Of a stretch of 64,000 nucleotides of DNA, positions 1-7,873 are shown in pieces. The DNA comes from Gulosibacter sp. 10 (lineage in GTDB: Bacteria; Actinomycetota; Actinomycetes; Actinomycetales; Microbacteriaceae). The DNA is taken from contig NZ_FUIC01000011.1 of assembly GCF_900163695.1 (NCBI RefSeq), positions 124,001 through 188,000 of the forward strand, in the 5' to 3' direction. The notes under the pieces were generated by a model. That model ran no database searches. It worked only from the letters and a program-made list of their open reading frames with translations, and was not told the DNA's origin. Position 1 is the first letter of the stretch; the number at the start of each line of letters is the position of its first letter. Made by a program: the position numbers and the translations under genes.

Positions 1-1
1 C

Positions 2-70
2 TGGAATCGCTCGGCCGAGATCTTCTGCGACCTGGAGGAGCCTGCGGTGATGGGCGACGCATGGCGGTGA
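2..70 (+). CDS. C-terminus of probable VapB-like antitoxin (partial)
   Basis: The frame starting at base 2 stays open to a TGA at 68-70 and reads [22 protein letters not shown]. It overlaps the start of the PIN toxin by 10 bases, the usual arrangement of an antitoxin followed by its toxin. The DNA-binding part lies outside the window, so the antitoxin family cannot be named. The call rests on position, on the open frame, and on the tail having normal protein composition. Confidence 0.55.
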   Translation, partial: WNRSAEIFCDLEEPAVMGDAWR

Positions 71-480
71 CGAGCTGGCTGATCGACAAGTCGGCGTACG
101 TGCGGATGCAGGCCGGTCGGGCGTCGCACATCGACGAGTGGAACGCGCGCATCGAGCGCGGTCTGGTGCGGCTCTCGACGGTGACGAGGCTCGAGTTCGG
201 CTTCTCCATCCGGTCGGGAGAAGCCGGACGGGAAGCCTTCGGCTCGCCGCCGCTGTCGCTCATGCCGATCGAGCACCTCACGCCGGCGATAGAGGATCGG
301 GCCTTCGAGGTGCAGATGCTGCTCGCCGACCGCGGGCGGCACCGTGCGCCGTCCATCCCGGATCTCCTGATCGCGGCAACGGCGGAAAAGGCTGGACTCA
401 CGGTGCTCGCTGTCGACAAGGACTTCGACCTCATCGCCCGGATCACCGGGCAGCCGGTAGAGACGCTGGCGCTGAAGTAG
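61..480 (+). CDS. vapC: PIN-domain ribonuclease toxin, VapC family
   Basis: A 139-residue PIN-domain protein, the usual VapC length. The acidic metal-binding residues expected of the fold are visible: Asp9 in WLIDKS, Glu45 in TRLEFG, Asp101 in IPDLLIAA and Asp119 in AVDKDFD. Known VapC toxins are Mg-dependent RNases that cut tRNA or rRNA and are held inactive by the antitoxin encoded just upstream. The ATG at 61 overlaps the end of the upstream frame by 10 bases, which points to translational coupling. The target RNA cannot be predicted. The residue pattern is intact, so the toxin is probably functional. Confidence 0.85.
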   Translation: MAVTSWLIDKSAYVRMQAGRASHIDEWNARIERGLVRLSTVTRLEFGFSIRSGEAGREAFGSPPLSLMPIEHLTPAIEDRAFEVQMLLADRGRHRAPSIPDLLIAATAEKAGLTVLAVDKDFDLIARITGQPVETLALK

Positions 481-515
481 CGGAGAGAAACGGGCGGCCG
501 CGCAACCCGCGCCGG

Positions 516-1826
516 CTACGGCTGCAGGCGGTTGGGCCCGCGGAAGAGGTAGGTGACCTCGCGGAGGTTCGGCTGGTGCAGCATGAGCATCATCATGCGG
601 GCGAGGCCCATGCCGAAGCCGCCGTGCGGGGGAGCGCCGTAGCGGAAGAAGTCGAGGTAGAAGTCGAGTTCCTTGGGCTCGAGGCCCTTCTCGGCGATCT
701 GCTCGGTGAGCACGTCGATGCGGTGCTCGCGCTGCGCGCCCGTCGAGATCTCCACGCCGTTCCAGATGAGGTCGTAGGACTTCGTGATCGAGGGGTCCTG
801 CTCGTCCCGCATGTGGTAGAACGGCCGGATCGACGCGGGGTAGTCGGTGAGGAAGACGAACTCGGAGCCGTGCTCCTCGAGCGCCCAGCGGCCGATCTCG
901 CGCTCGCCCTCCGGGTCCATGTCGAGGTCGTTGCGCTCGAACTTGTGGCCGCGCGACTCCACGATCTCGCGGGCCTCGAGCAGCGGGATGCGGGGGATCG
1001 GGTTCTCGGGCACCACGACGTCCACGTCGAACAGCTCCGCGAGCTCCTCGCCGTGGCGCTCTTTCACCGCGGCGAGCGCGGTGCGCATGAGCTCCTCTTG
1101 CATGTCCATGACGTCGGCGTGCGAGTCGATCCACGAGATCTCCGCGTCCACGCCGGTGAACTCGGTCGCGTGGCGCGAGGTGAACGAGGGGTCGGCGCGG
1201 AAGACCGGCGCGATCTCGAAGATCTTGCCGAAGCCCGCCGACTGCGCCATCTGCTTGAAGAACTGCGGCGACTGCGCGAGGTAGGCGGTGCCGTCGAAGT
1301 ACTCGACCTTGAAGAGCTCGGCGTTCGACTCCGAGGCCGTGGCCATGAGCTTGGGCGAGAAGACTTCAATGTAGTCGCGCTCGTACCAGTAGTCGCGCAT
1401 CGCGTGCGTGAGCGTGGTCTGCGCACGGAACATCGCGTTGTTGCGGCGCGTGCGCAGGTCGAGGAAGCGCCAGTCGAGGCGCTTGTCGATCGAGGAGTCG
1501 TCGGCGATGGGCGTCTCGGGGTCGGCCTCCGACTCGACCCGGATCGAGGAGATCTTCACCTCGAGGCCGCCGAGCTTGACGCGCTCGTCGTGCTTGAGGT
1601 CGCCCTCCACGGTGAGCATCGTGCCCTGCGCGAGGCCGGAGATGACGTCGCTGATGTGCTCGCGGCCCTCGGCGCGCGGATTCACGAGCTGGAGGGCGCC
1701 GGTCTCGTCGCGGAGCACGACGAACTGCACCTTCTTCTGATCGCGGACGGTGTCGACCCAGCCCTGGATCTTGACCGGGCCGTCTTCGAGGGGGGCGAGG
1801 GCGTTAATCAGCGTACGTTCAGTCAC
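516..1826 (-). CDS. aspS: Aspartyl-tRNA synthetase, short archaeal-type
   Basis: A 436-residue class II aminoacyl-tRNA synthetase that charges tRNA with aspartate. It has an N-terminal OB-fold anticodon-binding domain (about residues 15-100). The catalytic domain shows motif 2 near 209-223 (FRADPSFTSRHATEF) and motif 3 near 402-411 (GGFGMGLARM). The usual bacterial enzyme has about 590 residues and a GAD insertion. This protein lacks that insertion and matches the archaeal/AspRS2 form, which in many bacteria also charges tRNA-Asn for the transamidation route. Whether this copy is discriminating cannot be settled here. The GTG start at 1824-1826 lies 6 nt after a TAAGCT box, suggesting a leaderless mRNA. 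Confidence 0.95.
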   Translation of the reverse strand: MTERTLINALAPLEDGPVKIQGWVDTVRDQKKVQFVVLRDETGALQLVNPRAEGREHISDVISGLAQGTMLTVEGDLKHDERVKLGGLEVKISSIRVESEADPETPIADDSSIDKRLDWRFLDLRTRRNNAMFRAQTTLTHAMRDYWYERDYIEVFSPKLMATASESNAELFKVEYFDGTAYLAQSPQFFKQMAQSAGFGKIFEIAPVFRADPSFTSRHATEFTGVDAEISWIDSHADVMDMQEELMRTALAAVKERHGEELAELFDVDVVVPENPIPRIPLLEAREIVESRGHKFERNDLDMDPEGEREIGRWALEEHGSEFVFLTDYPASIRPFYHMRDEQDPSITKSYDLIWNGVEISTGAQREHRIDVLTEQIAEKGLEPKELDFYLDFFRYGAPPHGGFGMGLARMMMLMLHQPNLREVTYLFRGPNRLQP

Positions 1827-1832
1827 CCGGAC

Positions 1833-1838
1833 AGCTTA
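1833..1838 (-). promoter_or_regulatory. -10 box of leaderless aspS promoter
   Basis: TAAGCT on the minus strand ends 6 nt before the GTG start of aspS. This places the transcription start at or next to the start codon. Confidence 0.55.
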
Positions 1839-1928
1839 CCGGCCGACGGGGGATGCCGCGCGGGCCCGGATGCGGCATTCCGCGCCGGGTCTCCGGCCGG
1901 GGCCGGGCGGCTCGGAAGTCCGGGCGCC

Positions 1929-1934
1929 TAGAAT
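1929..1934 (+). promoter_or_regulatory. -10 box of leaderless promoter for the cytochrome c maturation operon
   Basis: TAGAAT is followed by 7 nt and then the ATG at 1942. There is no ribosome-binding site, so the mRNA probably begins at the start codon. Confidence 0.65.
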
Positions 1935-1941
1935 GTGAGAC

Positions 1942-2616
1942 ATGCAGGCCCAGCGCATCCACATCGTCCGACACGGCGAAGTCTTCAACCCCGACGGGGT
2001 GCTCTACGGCCGACTCCCGAACTACGGGCTCAGCCGCCGGGGGCACCGGATGGCGGCGCTCGCGGCCGAGGACCTCGCCGAGCGCCAGGTGCCCGCCGCG
2101 CGCCTCGTGGTCTCCCCGCTGCAGCGCACGCGGGAGTCCGCCGCGCCGATCGCGGAGGCGCTCGGGCTCGAGCCCATCCTCGACGAGCGCGTCATCGAGC
2201 CCTGGAACACCTTCGAGGGCAAGCGGATGCACGGCGACAGGCCCGCGTGGCGCGAGCCGCGGAGCTGGTCGAGCCTCCTGCGCCCCTGGGTGCCGAGCTG
2301 GGGCGAGCCCTACGCCGAGGTCAAGGCGCGGATGCGCGAGGCCATCCTCGAGCACGCGGCCGACGCGAGCCGCGAGGCCCGGGCCGCGGGGCACGCGACC
2401 GCCGATGTTATCGTCGTGTCGCATCAGCTGCCGATCTGGATGGTGCATCGGGCGGTCTCGCAGCAGCCGCTGCCGCACAATCCGGCCAAGCGCCGCTGCT
2501 CGCTCTCGAGCATCACCGTGCTCGAATACCACCCCGCGACCGGCTTCGTCGAGGCCGACTACCGCGAACCCGCCGCGAGCGAACTCGCCGCCGCGACCGA
2601 TCAGGGAGCCGTGTGA
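1942..2616 (+). CDS. Histidine phosphatase family protein
   Basis: A 224-residue member of the histidine phosphatase (phosphoglycerate mutase-like) superfamily. The phosphate-accepting RHG motif is at residues 10-12 and a second catalytic histidine sits in VVSHQLPIW. Members hydrolyse small phosphorylated metabolites; the substrate here is unknown. It is the first gene of a tightly packed set and its stop overlaps the GTG start of the thioredoxin-like gene. A phosphatase of this kind ahead of resA/ccdA/resB/ccsB is a recurrent actinobacterial arrangement. That link is from general knowledge and gives no function by itself. Confidence 0.85.
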   Translation: MQAQRIHIVRHGEVFNPDGVLYGRLPNYGLSRRGHRMAALAAEDLAERQVPAARLVVSPLQRTRESAAPIAEALGLEPILDERVIEPWNTFEGKRMHGDRPAWREPRSWSSLLRPWVPSWGEPYAEVKARMREAILEHAADASREARAAGHATADVIVVSHQLPIWMVHRAVSQQPLPHNPAKRRCSLSSITVLEYHPATGFVEADYREPAASELAAATDQGAV

Positions 2617-3221
2617 ACCGCCGAATCCGCCGCCATCGCCGCGCCGGCGCCGCGCTCGTCGCGGCCGCCGCGCTGCTGCTCGTCGGCTGCTCGAACGAGG
2701 GCTTCGCCGAGCAGTACGCCGCCGACTCGGAGCAGGGCTACGTCGCCGGGGACGGCTCGTGGGAGGTCATCCCGCCCGCCGATCGGCAGGCCCCGGTCGA
2801 GTACTCGGGCGAGGACGAGCACGGCGAGACGCTCGGCAGCGAGCAGTTCGCCGGCGACGTCGTGGTCATGAACTTCTGGTACGCGGCCTGCCCGCCCTGC
2901 CGCCTCGAGGCCGCCGACCTCGAGCAGACCCATCAGGACTACCAGGACGAGGGCGTGCAGTTCGTGGGCGTCAACGTGTACGACCAGGCGCCCACCGCGC
3001 TCTCCTTCGCCGAGGAGTTCGGGGTGACCTACCCGTCCATCCTCGACGTCGAGACCGCCTCCGTCCGACTCGCCTTCTCGGACAACGTGCCGCCGCAGGC
3101 GATCCCCTCGACGCTCGTCATCGACCGCGACGGCGCGGTCGCCGCCGTCATCCGCGGCGTCGCCGACCCGTCGGTGCTCGCCTCGATGATCGACACGGTG
3201 CTCGAAGAGTCGTCCGAGTGA
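2613..3221 (+). CDS. TlpA/ResA-like thiol-disulfide oxidoreductase lipoprotein
   Basis: A 202-residue thioredoxin-fold lipoprotein. The GTG start at 2613 overlaps the previous TGA. It gives an Arg-rich n-region, a hydrophobic core and a lipobox LVGC with Cys26 as the lipid-anchored residue. The redox motif CPPC is at residues 93-96 in the context FWYAACPPC. Proteins of this family sit outside the membrane and keep the CXXCH cysteines of apocytochrome c reduced, fed with electrons by CcdA. The next gene is ccdA, overlapping by 4 bases, and resB and ccsB follow, so the cytochrome c role is well supported by context. Confidence 0.9.
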   Translation: MNRRIRRHRRAGAALVAAAALLLVGCSNEGFAEQYAADSEQGYVAGDGSWEVIPPADRQAPVEYSGEDEHGETLGSEQFAGDVVVMNFWYAACPPCRLEAADLEQTHQDYQDEGVQFVGVNVYDQAPTALSFAEEFGVTYPSILDVETASVRLAFSDNVPPQAIPSTLVIDRDGAVAAVIRGVADPSVLASMIDTVLEESSE

Positions 3222-4099
3222 CCCCCGCCTTGGCGCTGCCGGCGCTCACGTCCGCCACGGGGGTCGCGCTCGCCGCGAGCCCCGGCGAGACGATCATGAG
3301 CGGGCAGCTGCTCCTCGCGCTGCCGCTCGCGCTCGTCGCCGGCTTCGTCTCCTTCGCCTCGCCCTGCGTGCTGCCCGTCATCCCCGGCTACGTCGGGATG
3401 CTCGGCGCGGTCTCCGGGCCCCGCGCGGCGAAGGGCGCCGAGGAAGCGGACGCGGATGCGGGCGGGTCGCGGCCCGGAGGCACCCGCGTCGCCCAGGCCC
3501 GGCAGACGCAGACCCAGGCGCCCGCGCGCGGCCGAGTCGCGCTCGGCGCCGCCCTCTTCGTGCTCGGCTTCTCGGTGATCTACGTGCTCACCGGGGCCGT
3601 GTTCGGCCAGCTCGGCGTGTGGTTCATGCAGTACCAGAACACGATCATGCGCGTGCTCGGCGTCGTGGTCATCCTCATGGGCCTCGTGTTCATCGGCATG
3701 TCCGGACCCTGGCAGCGCACGCTCAAGCTCCGCGCGGCGCCGGCGGGGCTCGTCGGCGCCCCTCTGCTCGGCGCGATCTTCGCGCTGGGCTGGGCGCCGT
3801 GCCTCGGACCGACCCTCGTCGCCATCCAGTCGCTCTCCTTCGACTCCGCCTCCGCGGGCCGGGGCGCGCTGCTCGCCTTCGCCTACTGCATCGGGCTCGG
3901 CGTGCCCTTCATCCTCGCCGCGGTGGGCTGGAACGCCGCCACGACGTGGGTAGGCTGGCTCAAGCGCCACATCCGCACCATCAACCTCATCGGCGGCGGC
4001 ATCATCATCCTCATCGGACTGCTCATGGTGGCGGGCATCTGGCAGCGGTTCGTGTCCTACATCGGAGCAATGCTTCCCGGCTATGTCTCGCCCATCTGA
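3218..4099 (+). CDS. ccdA: Cytochrome c biogenesis transmembrane protein CcdA
   Basis: A multi-spanning DsbD-beta/CcdA family protein that carries reducing equivalents from cytoplasmic thioredoxin across the membrane to the TlpA-like protein. The two conserved membrane cysteines are visible: Cys50 in ASPCVLPVIPGY and Cys195 in GWAPCLGPT. The GTG at 3218 overlaps the tlpA stop by 4 bases and is preferred, giving 293 residues. A later ATG near 3296 is possible. The loop after the first cysteine segment is long and rich in Gln, Ala, Arg and Gly (roughly residues 70-108). That is longer than expected for the family and probably a lineage-specific cytoplasmic loop. Confidence 0.9.
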   Translation: MTPALALPALTSATGVALAASPGETIMSGQLLLALPLALVAGFVSFASPCVLPVIPGYVGMLGAVSGPRAAKGAEEADADAGGSRPGGTRVAQARQTQTQAPARGRVALGAALFVLGFSVIYVLTGAVFGQLGVWFMQYQNTIMRVLGVVVILMGLVFIGMSGPWQRTLKLRAAPAGLVGAPLLGAIFALGWAPCLGPTLVAIQSLSFDSASAGRGALLAFAYCIGLGVPFILAAVGWNAATTWVGWLKRHIRTINLIGGGIIILIGLLMVAGIWQRFVSYIGAMLPGYVSPI

Positions 4100-5744
4100 T
4101 CACATCGACGCGGGGCGCGAGGGCTACGAGCCCCACGACGCCCGACAGCGCAAGCACCCGGCCAAGAAGACCGGCCCCGTCGTCTCGATGGCGCGCGGGC
4201 TGTGGACCTGGCTCACGAGCATGCGCACCGCGATCATCCTGCTGCTCGTGCTCGCGATCGCCTCGGTGCCCGGGTCGATCTACCCGCAGCGCTCGAGCGA
4301 CCCGAACGGCGTCACGATCTACTTCGACGAGCACCCCGACCTCGCGCCGGTGCTCGACAGCATCGGCATGTTCGACGTGTTCTCGTCGTGGTGGTTCTCG
4401 AGCATCTACATCCTGCTGTTCGTGTCGCTCGTCGGCTGCATCCTGCCGCGCACCTCGCACCACCTCAGGGCGCTGCGCTCGCGGCCGCCGCGCACGCCCG
4501 CGCGGCTGTCGCGGCTCGACGACTACGCGAAGGTCTCGCTCGACGAGCGCTGGGCCGGCCGCGAGGGCGCGATCATCGACAGCGCGCGCCGCATCCTGCG
4601 CCGCAGCGGCTACCGCACCGAGCTCTTCGACGCCGGCAAGCGCGGCATCTCGGTCTCGGCCGAGCGCGGCTACCTGCGCGAGACCGGCAACCTGCTCTTC
4701 CACGTCGCGATGCTCGGCATCATCCTCTCGATCGGCGTGTTCTCGGGCTTCAACTGGCACGGCCAGCGCGTGCTCGTCGAGGGGCAGACCTTCGTGAACG
4801 GGCTCGTGAGCTACTCCTCGTTCAACCCCGGCCGCTTCTTCACCGAGGACGAGCTGAAGCCGTTCTCGCTGCGGCTCGACGACCTCGACGTCACCTACGA
4901 GGAGGAGAACCCGAACGCGATCGGCATCCCCCTCGACTTCAGCGCCCACGTCACGGTGCAGAAGCCCGGCGGGGAGCCCCGCGAGGAGCTCATCCAGGTG
5001 AACAACCCGCTGCGGCTCGACGGCATGGACACGTACCTGCTGACGAACGGCTACGCGCCCACCATCACGGTGCGCGATCCGGAGGGCAACGAGGTGTACC
5101 GCGAGTCGGTGGCCTTCATCCCGCAGGACGACTTCCTCACCTCCACCGGCGTCGTGAAGGTGCCCGACGGGCTAGACGAGCAGGTCGGGTTCCTCGGCTT
5201 CTTCTACCCGACCGCGGTCGAGCTCGACTCGGGCGCGCTCACCTCGGGGCACCAGGACATGCACAACCCCGTGCTCACGTTCAACGTGTACGTGGGCGAC
5301 CTCGGGCTCGACTACGGCACGCCCGTCTCGGTCTACTCGCTCGACACCACCGACCTCGAGCAGATCGCGGGCGGCGAGACCGGCGTGGCCGGGCTGCAGC
5401 TGCGGCCCGGCGAGACGGTGGAGCTGCCGAACGGCCTCGGCACCATGACGCTCGACGCCGAGGTGCCGCGCTACGCCTCCTTCGACGTGCACCGCGACTA
5501 CACGCGGGTGCCCGTCGCGATCTTCACGGGGCTCATGATCGCCGGGCTCGTGGTCTCGCTGTTCGTGCCGCGGCGCCGGATGTGGGTCAAGGCGAGCAGG
5601 CAGGGCGACGGCGTGCTGCTCGAGTTCGCGGGCCTCGCGCGCGGCGAGGATCCGAACATCGAGCGGGCGCTGAACGAGCTCGTGGAGGCCCAGACCAGGG
5701 CGCTCGTCTCGTGGAAGGCTGACGAACGGGAGGAATCGGCCTAA
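4083..5744 (+). CDS. resB: ResB-like cytochrome c biogenesis protein
   Basis: A 553-residue membrane protein of the ResB/Ccs1 family. With CcsB it forms the system II haem lyase that moves haem across the membrane and joins it to CXXCH motifs. Transmembrane segments near residues 40-60, 100-120 and 205-225 are followed by a large extracytoplasmic domain and a final segment near 480-500 (FTGLMIAGLVVSLFVP), the normal topology. The ATG at 4083 overlaps the end of ccdA by 17 bases. It is followed by ccsB about 90 bases downstream. Confidence 0.92.
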   Translation: MSRPSDHIDAGREGYEPHDARQRKHPAKKTGPVVSMARGLWTWLTSMRTAIILLLVLAIASVPGSIYPQRSSDPNGVTIYFDEHPDLAPVLDSIGMFDVFSSWWFSSIYILLFVSLVGCILPRTSHHLRALRSRPPRTPARLSRLDDYAKVSLDERWAGREGAIIDSARRILRRSGYRTELFDAGKRGISVSAERGYLRETGNLLFHVAMLGIILSIGVFSGFNWHGQRVLVEGQTFVNGLVSYSSFNPGRFFTEDELKPFSLRLDDLDVTYEEENPNAIGIPLDFSAHVTVQKPGGEPREELIQVNNPLRLDGMDTYLLTNGYAPTITVRDPEGNEVYRESVAFIPQDDFLTSTGVVKVPDGLDEQVGFLGFFYPTAVELDSGALTSGHQDMHNPVLTFNVYVGDLGLDYGTPVSVYSLDTTDLEQIAGGETGVAGLQLRPGETVELPNGLGTMTLDAEVPRYASFDVHRDYTRVPVAIFTGLMIAGLVVSLFVPRRRMWVKASRQGDGVLLEFAGLARGEDPNIERALNELVEAQTRALVSWKADEREESA

Positions 5745-5834
5745 ACTGGGGCAGCATCGGCGCCATTCCGCAGGAGCCTCCCGGCCTGCCGCGCCGACCC
5801 CGGCCTCACCCGTCGGATAGCGAAAGACTGGATA

Positions 5835-6938
5835 TTGACGGAATCTCTCTCGGACTGGTCCAATAACGCCCTCTACGTGGCGATCGTGCTCTACAGCGTC
5901 GCGTTCGTGCTCTTCACCTTCGACCTCGCGCTGCGGGGCCGCAAGACCGCCGTGAAGAAGACCGGCTCGGCGTTGGGCGCGACCGCGCGGTCGCGCGAGC
6001 TCGTCGGCGCGGGCGTCGGCGGGCCCGCGGACGGCGGGGCGGAGGCGGCGCCGTCGGCCTCGGCTTCGGATGCGGGCATCCTGAGCTCGAGCATCGCGGG
6101 CACCGACGGCGGCGACGCGTCGGGCATCAGGTCCGGCGGGGGATCGAAGGCCAAGGGCGAGCGCTGGCGCGACAAGCGCGGCACCGTGCTGCTGCCCATC
6201 GCGATGTGGATCACCGGCGTCGCGTTCGCCGCGCACCTCGTCGCGACGGTGCTGCGCGGCGTGGCGGCCGAGCGCGTGCCGTGGTCGAACATGTTCGAGT
6301 ACTCGCTCACCTCCTCGCTGCTCATCGTGGCCGTGTTCCTCGCGATGCAGCTCTGGCAGGACCTGCGCTTCCTCGGCACCTTCATCGTGGGCTTCGCGAC
6401 GCTCACGCTGCAGATCGCGACGATGGGGTTCTACGTCGACGTGGTGCCGCTGCAGCCCGCGCTGCAGTCGTGGTGGCTCGTGGTGCACGTGTTCGTCGCC
6501 TCGCTCGGCACCGGCTTCCTCGCGCTCGGCTTCGGGCTCTCGGTGCTGCAGCTGCTGCAGCAGCGCCGCGAGGCGGCGATCCGGGCGGGCGCCGATCGCC
6601 GGCGGAGCTGGCTGTCGGCCATGCCGAGCGCCGAACGGCTCGAGGATCTCGCGTTCCGCGTGAACGTCATCGGCTTCATCTTCTGGACCTTCACGCTCGT
6701 GGCCGGCGCGATCTGGGCCGAGCGGGCCTGGGGCCGCTACTGGGGCTGGGACACGAAGGAGGTGTGGACGCTCATCATCTGGATCGTCTACGCCGGCTAC
6801 CTGCACGCGCGCGGCACCCGCGGCTGGCGCGGCTCGCCCTCGGCCTGGCTGTCGATCGCGGGCTTCCTCACCATCGTCTTCAACTTCGGCATCGTCAACG
6901 TCTTCTTCGACGGCCTGCACGCCTACTCGGGGCTGTAG
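5835..6938 (+). CDS. ccsB: Cytochrome c biogenesis protein CcsB (ResC/CcsA-type haem transporter)
   Basis: A 367-residue membrane protein of the CcmC/CcsA haem-handling family. It has several hydrophobic segments and a haem-binding tryptophan-rich stretch ending WGWDTKEVW near residues 306-316. It pairs with ResB as the system II cytochrome c synthetase. The TTG start at 5835 matches the observed N-terminus (LTESLSDWSNNALYV). A low-complexity Gly/Ala/Ser-rich insert lies at about residues 35-115 between the first and second membrane segments. It is the last gene of the maturation operon, and a repeat-filled gap follows. Confidence 0.92.
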   Translation: MTESLSDWSNNALYVAIVLYSVAFVLFTFDLALRGRKTAVKKTGSALGATARSRELVGAGVGGPADGGAEAAPSASASDAGILSSSIAGTDGGDASGIRSGGGSKAKGERWRDKRGTVLLPIAMWITGVAFAAHLVATVLRGVAAERVPWSNMFEYSLTSSLLIVAVFLAMQLWQDLRFLGTFIVGFATLTLQIATMGFYVDVVPLQPALQSWWLVVHVFVASLGTGFLALGFGLSVLQLLQQRREAAIRAGADRRRSWLSAMPSAERLEDLAFRVNVIGFIFWTFTLVAGAIWAERAWGRYWGWDTKEVWTLIIWIVYAGYLHARGTRGWRGSPSAWLSIAGFLTIVFNFGIVNVFFDGLHAYSGL

Positions 6939-7067
6939 CGCGCCCGGGGTGCTTCGTGCTGGAGCGCTTCGCGGCGGCTTGCTTCGCAGCGGCCAGCTTC
7001 AGGGAGGCCTGCCTCGCGCCGGGCCGTTTCGCCCCGGACCGCTTCGCGTCGGGCCGTTTCGCGCCGG

Positions 7068-7123
7068 CTGCGGTGGCCCGGTCGCGGCGATGTGCCTGCG
7101 GTGGCCTGGTCGCGGCGATGTGC
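7068..7123. repeat. 28-bp tandem duplication
   Basis: Two head-to-tail units of 28 bp begin CTGCGGTGGCC at 7068 and 7096 and differ at one position. A third copy starts at 7124 and breaks off after five bases. Confidence 0.8.
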
Positions 7124-7185
7124 CTGCGATGACGCGGCGGCGCTGGTGCGAACGGGGCAAGTGGCGTGCGTGCTGTGGCGCGAAT

Positions 7186-7238
7186 GGGTCGGATAGCGGA
7201 GGCGAGGACGCATGCTCCTCCGCCCGGCTATCCGTCCC
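7186..7238 (+). repeat. 53-bp palindromic element, copy A
   Basis: The left arm GGGTCGGATAGCG and right arm GGCTATCCGTCCC are 27 bp apart. The usual GAATAG/CTATTC pair is changed on both sides to GGATAG/CTATCC, which keeps the pairing. Confidence 0.8.
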
Positions 7239-7334
7239 GTTTCAGTCTCTGCGCCCCGGCTCCGTCCGTCACCGGGCACGGGCCCGGGCCTGGCGGCAGG
7301 CGGTTTCGGCTCCCGGCCGGATGACGGACCGATC

Positions 7335-7367
7335 CTGGGTCTGGGTCTGGGTCTGGGTCTGGGTCTG
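7335..7367. repeat. Hexanucleotide tandem repeat (CTGGGT)5
   Basis: Five perfect CTGGGT units plus a partial one. It could vary in length by slippage. It does not lie inside a supported gene. Confidence 0.9.
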
Positions 7368-7445
7368 AGCCCGAGCCCGCACCGGGCGCTGTCGACGAAG
7401 CCGGTGTTCTCGGCAGGCCGGCGGCGGTTCCGGGAGTGCGCCGTC

Positions 7446-7498
7446 GGGGCGAATAGCGGCCGCGCGTTCGTGGGAGCGTTCGCGCGGCTATGCGTCCC
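7446..7498 (+). repeat. 53-bp palindromic element, copy B
   Basis: The left arm GGGGCGAATAGCG and right arm GGCTATGCGTCCC are in the same polarity as copy A. The 27-bp centre begins and ends with GC-rich pairing bases. Confidence 0.8.
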
Positions 7499-7564
7499 GA
7501 ACGCACCCGGCTCCCGAGCCGATACGCCGGGATCCGGCCTCCGCGCGGTCACGTCTCCGCTCGG

Positions 7565-7873
7565 TTACGTCTCCGGGTAGTCGCCCGCGATGGCGCGCAG
7601 GGCCGCGAGGTGGCTGGCGAATGCGCGCCGGCCCTTGGCGGTGGACGCGACCCAGGTGCGCGGCCGGTTGCCGACGTAGCCGCGAGTGGTGCGCACATAG
7701 CCGAGGCCCTCGAGCCGCGCGACAGCCTTGCTGAGCGCGGAATCGCTCGTGTCGAGCAGCTCCCGCAGCGTGCGGAAGTCCATCTCGGCGTCGCCTCGCA
7801 GCGCCGCCATGAGCGAGAAGCGGACCGGCGTCTGGAACGCCTCGTCGAGGCCGTGTCGTGGATGCGGGGTCAT
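7565..7873 (-). CDS. Small winged-helix transcriptional regulator (MarR/HTH_34-like)
   Basis: A 102-residue protein made of little more than one winged helix-turn-helix. Its helices run through FRTLRELLDTSDSALSKAV (recognition helix DSALSKAVARLE), followed by a wing around VRTTRGYVGNRP. It resembles the short MarR/DUF24-like regulators that often control a neighbouring membrane protein gene. The start overlaps the end of the upstream membrane protein gene by 4 bases, so the two are translated as a unit. A palindrome at the front of that gene (8834-8849) is the likely operator. The ligand is unknown. Confidence 0.8.
   Translation of the reverse strand: MTPHPRHGLDEAFQTPVRFSLMAALRGDAEMDFRTLRELLDTSDSALSKAVARLEGLGYVRTTRGYVGNRPRTWVASTAKGRRAFASHLAALRAIAGDYPET

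Larger units (their letters stand above)
6939..7564 (+). other. Gene-free gap with stacked short repeats
   Basis: About 620 bases between two convergent gene ends with no convincing gene. It holds two partial copies of a CGGGCCGTTTCGC motif (about 7020-7065), a 28-bp tandem duplication, two 53-bp palindromic elements and a hexanucleotide run. Open frames here have extreme composition and no family features. Confidence 0.75.

Noticed and set aside
6939-7560. Insertion sequence or transposase remnant in the repeat gaps
   Set aside because: No transposase fragments, no long terminal inverted repeats and no target duplications were seen. The content is short repeats and palindromes.
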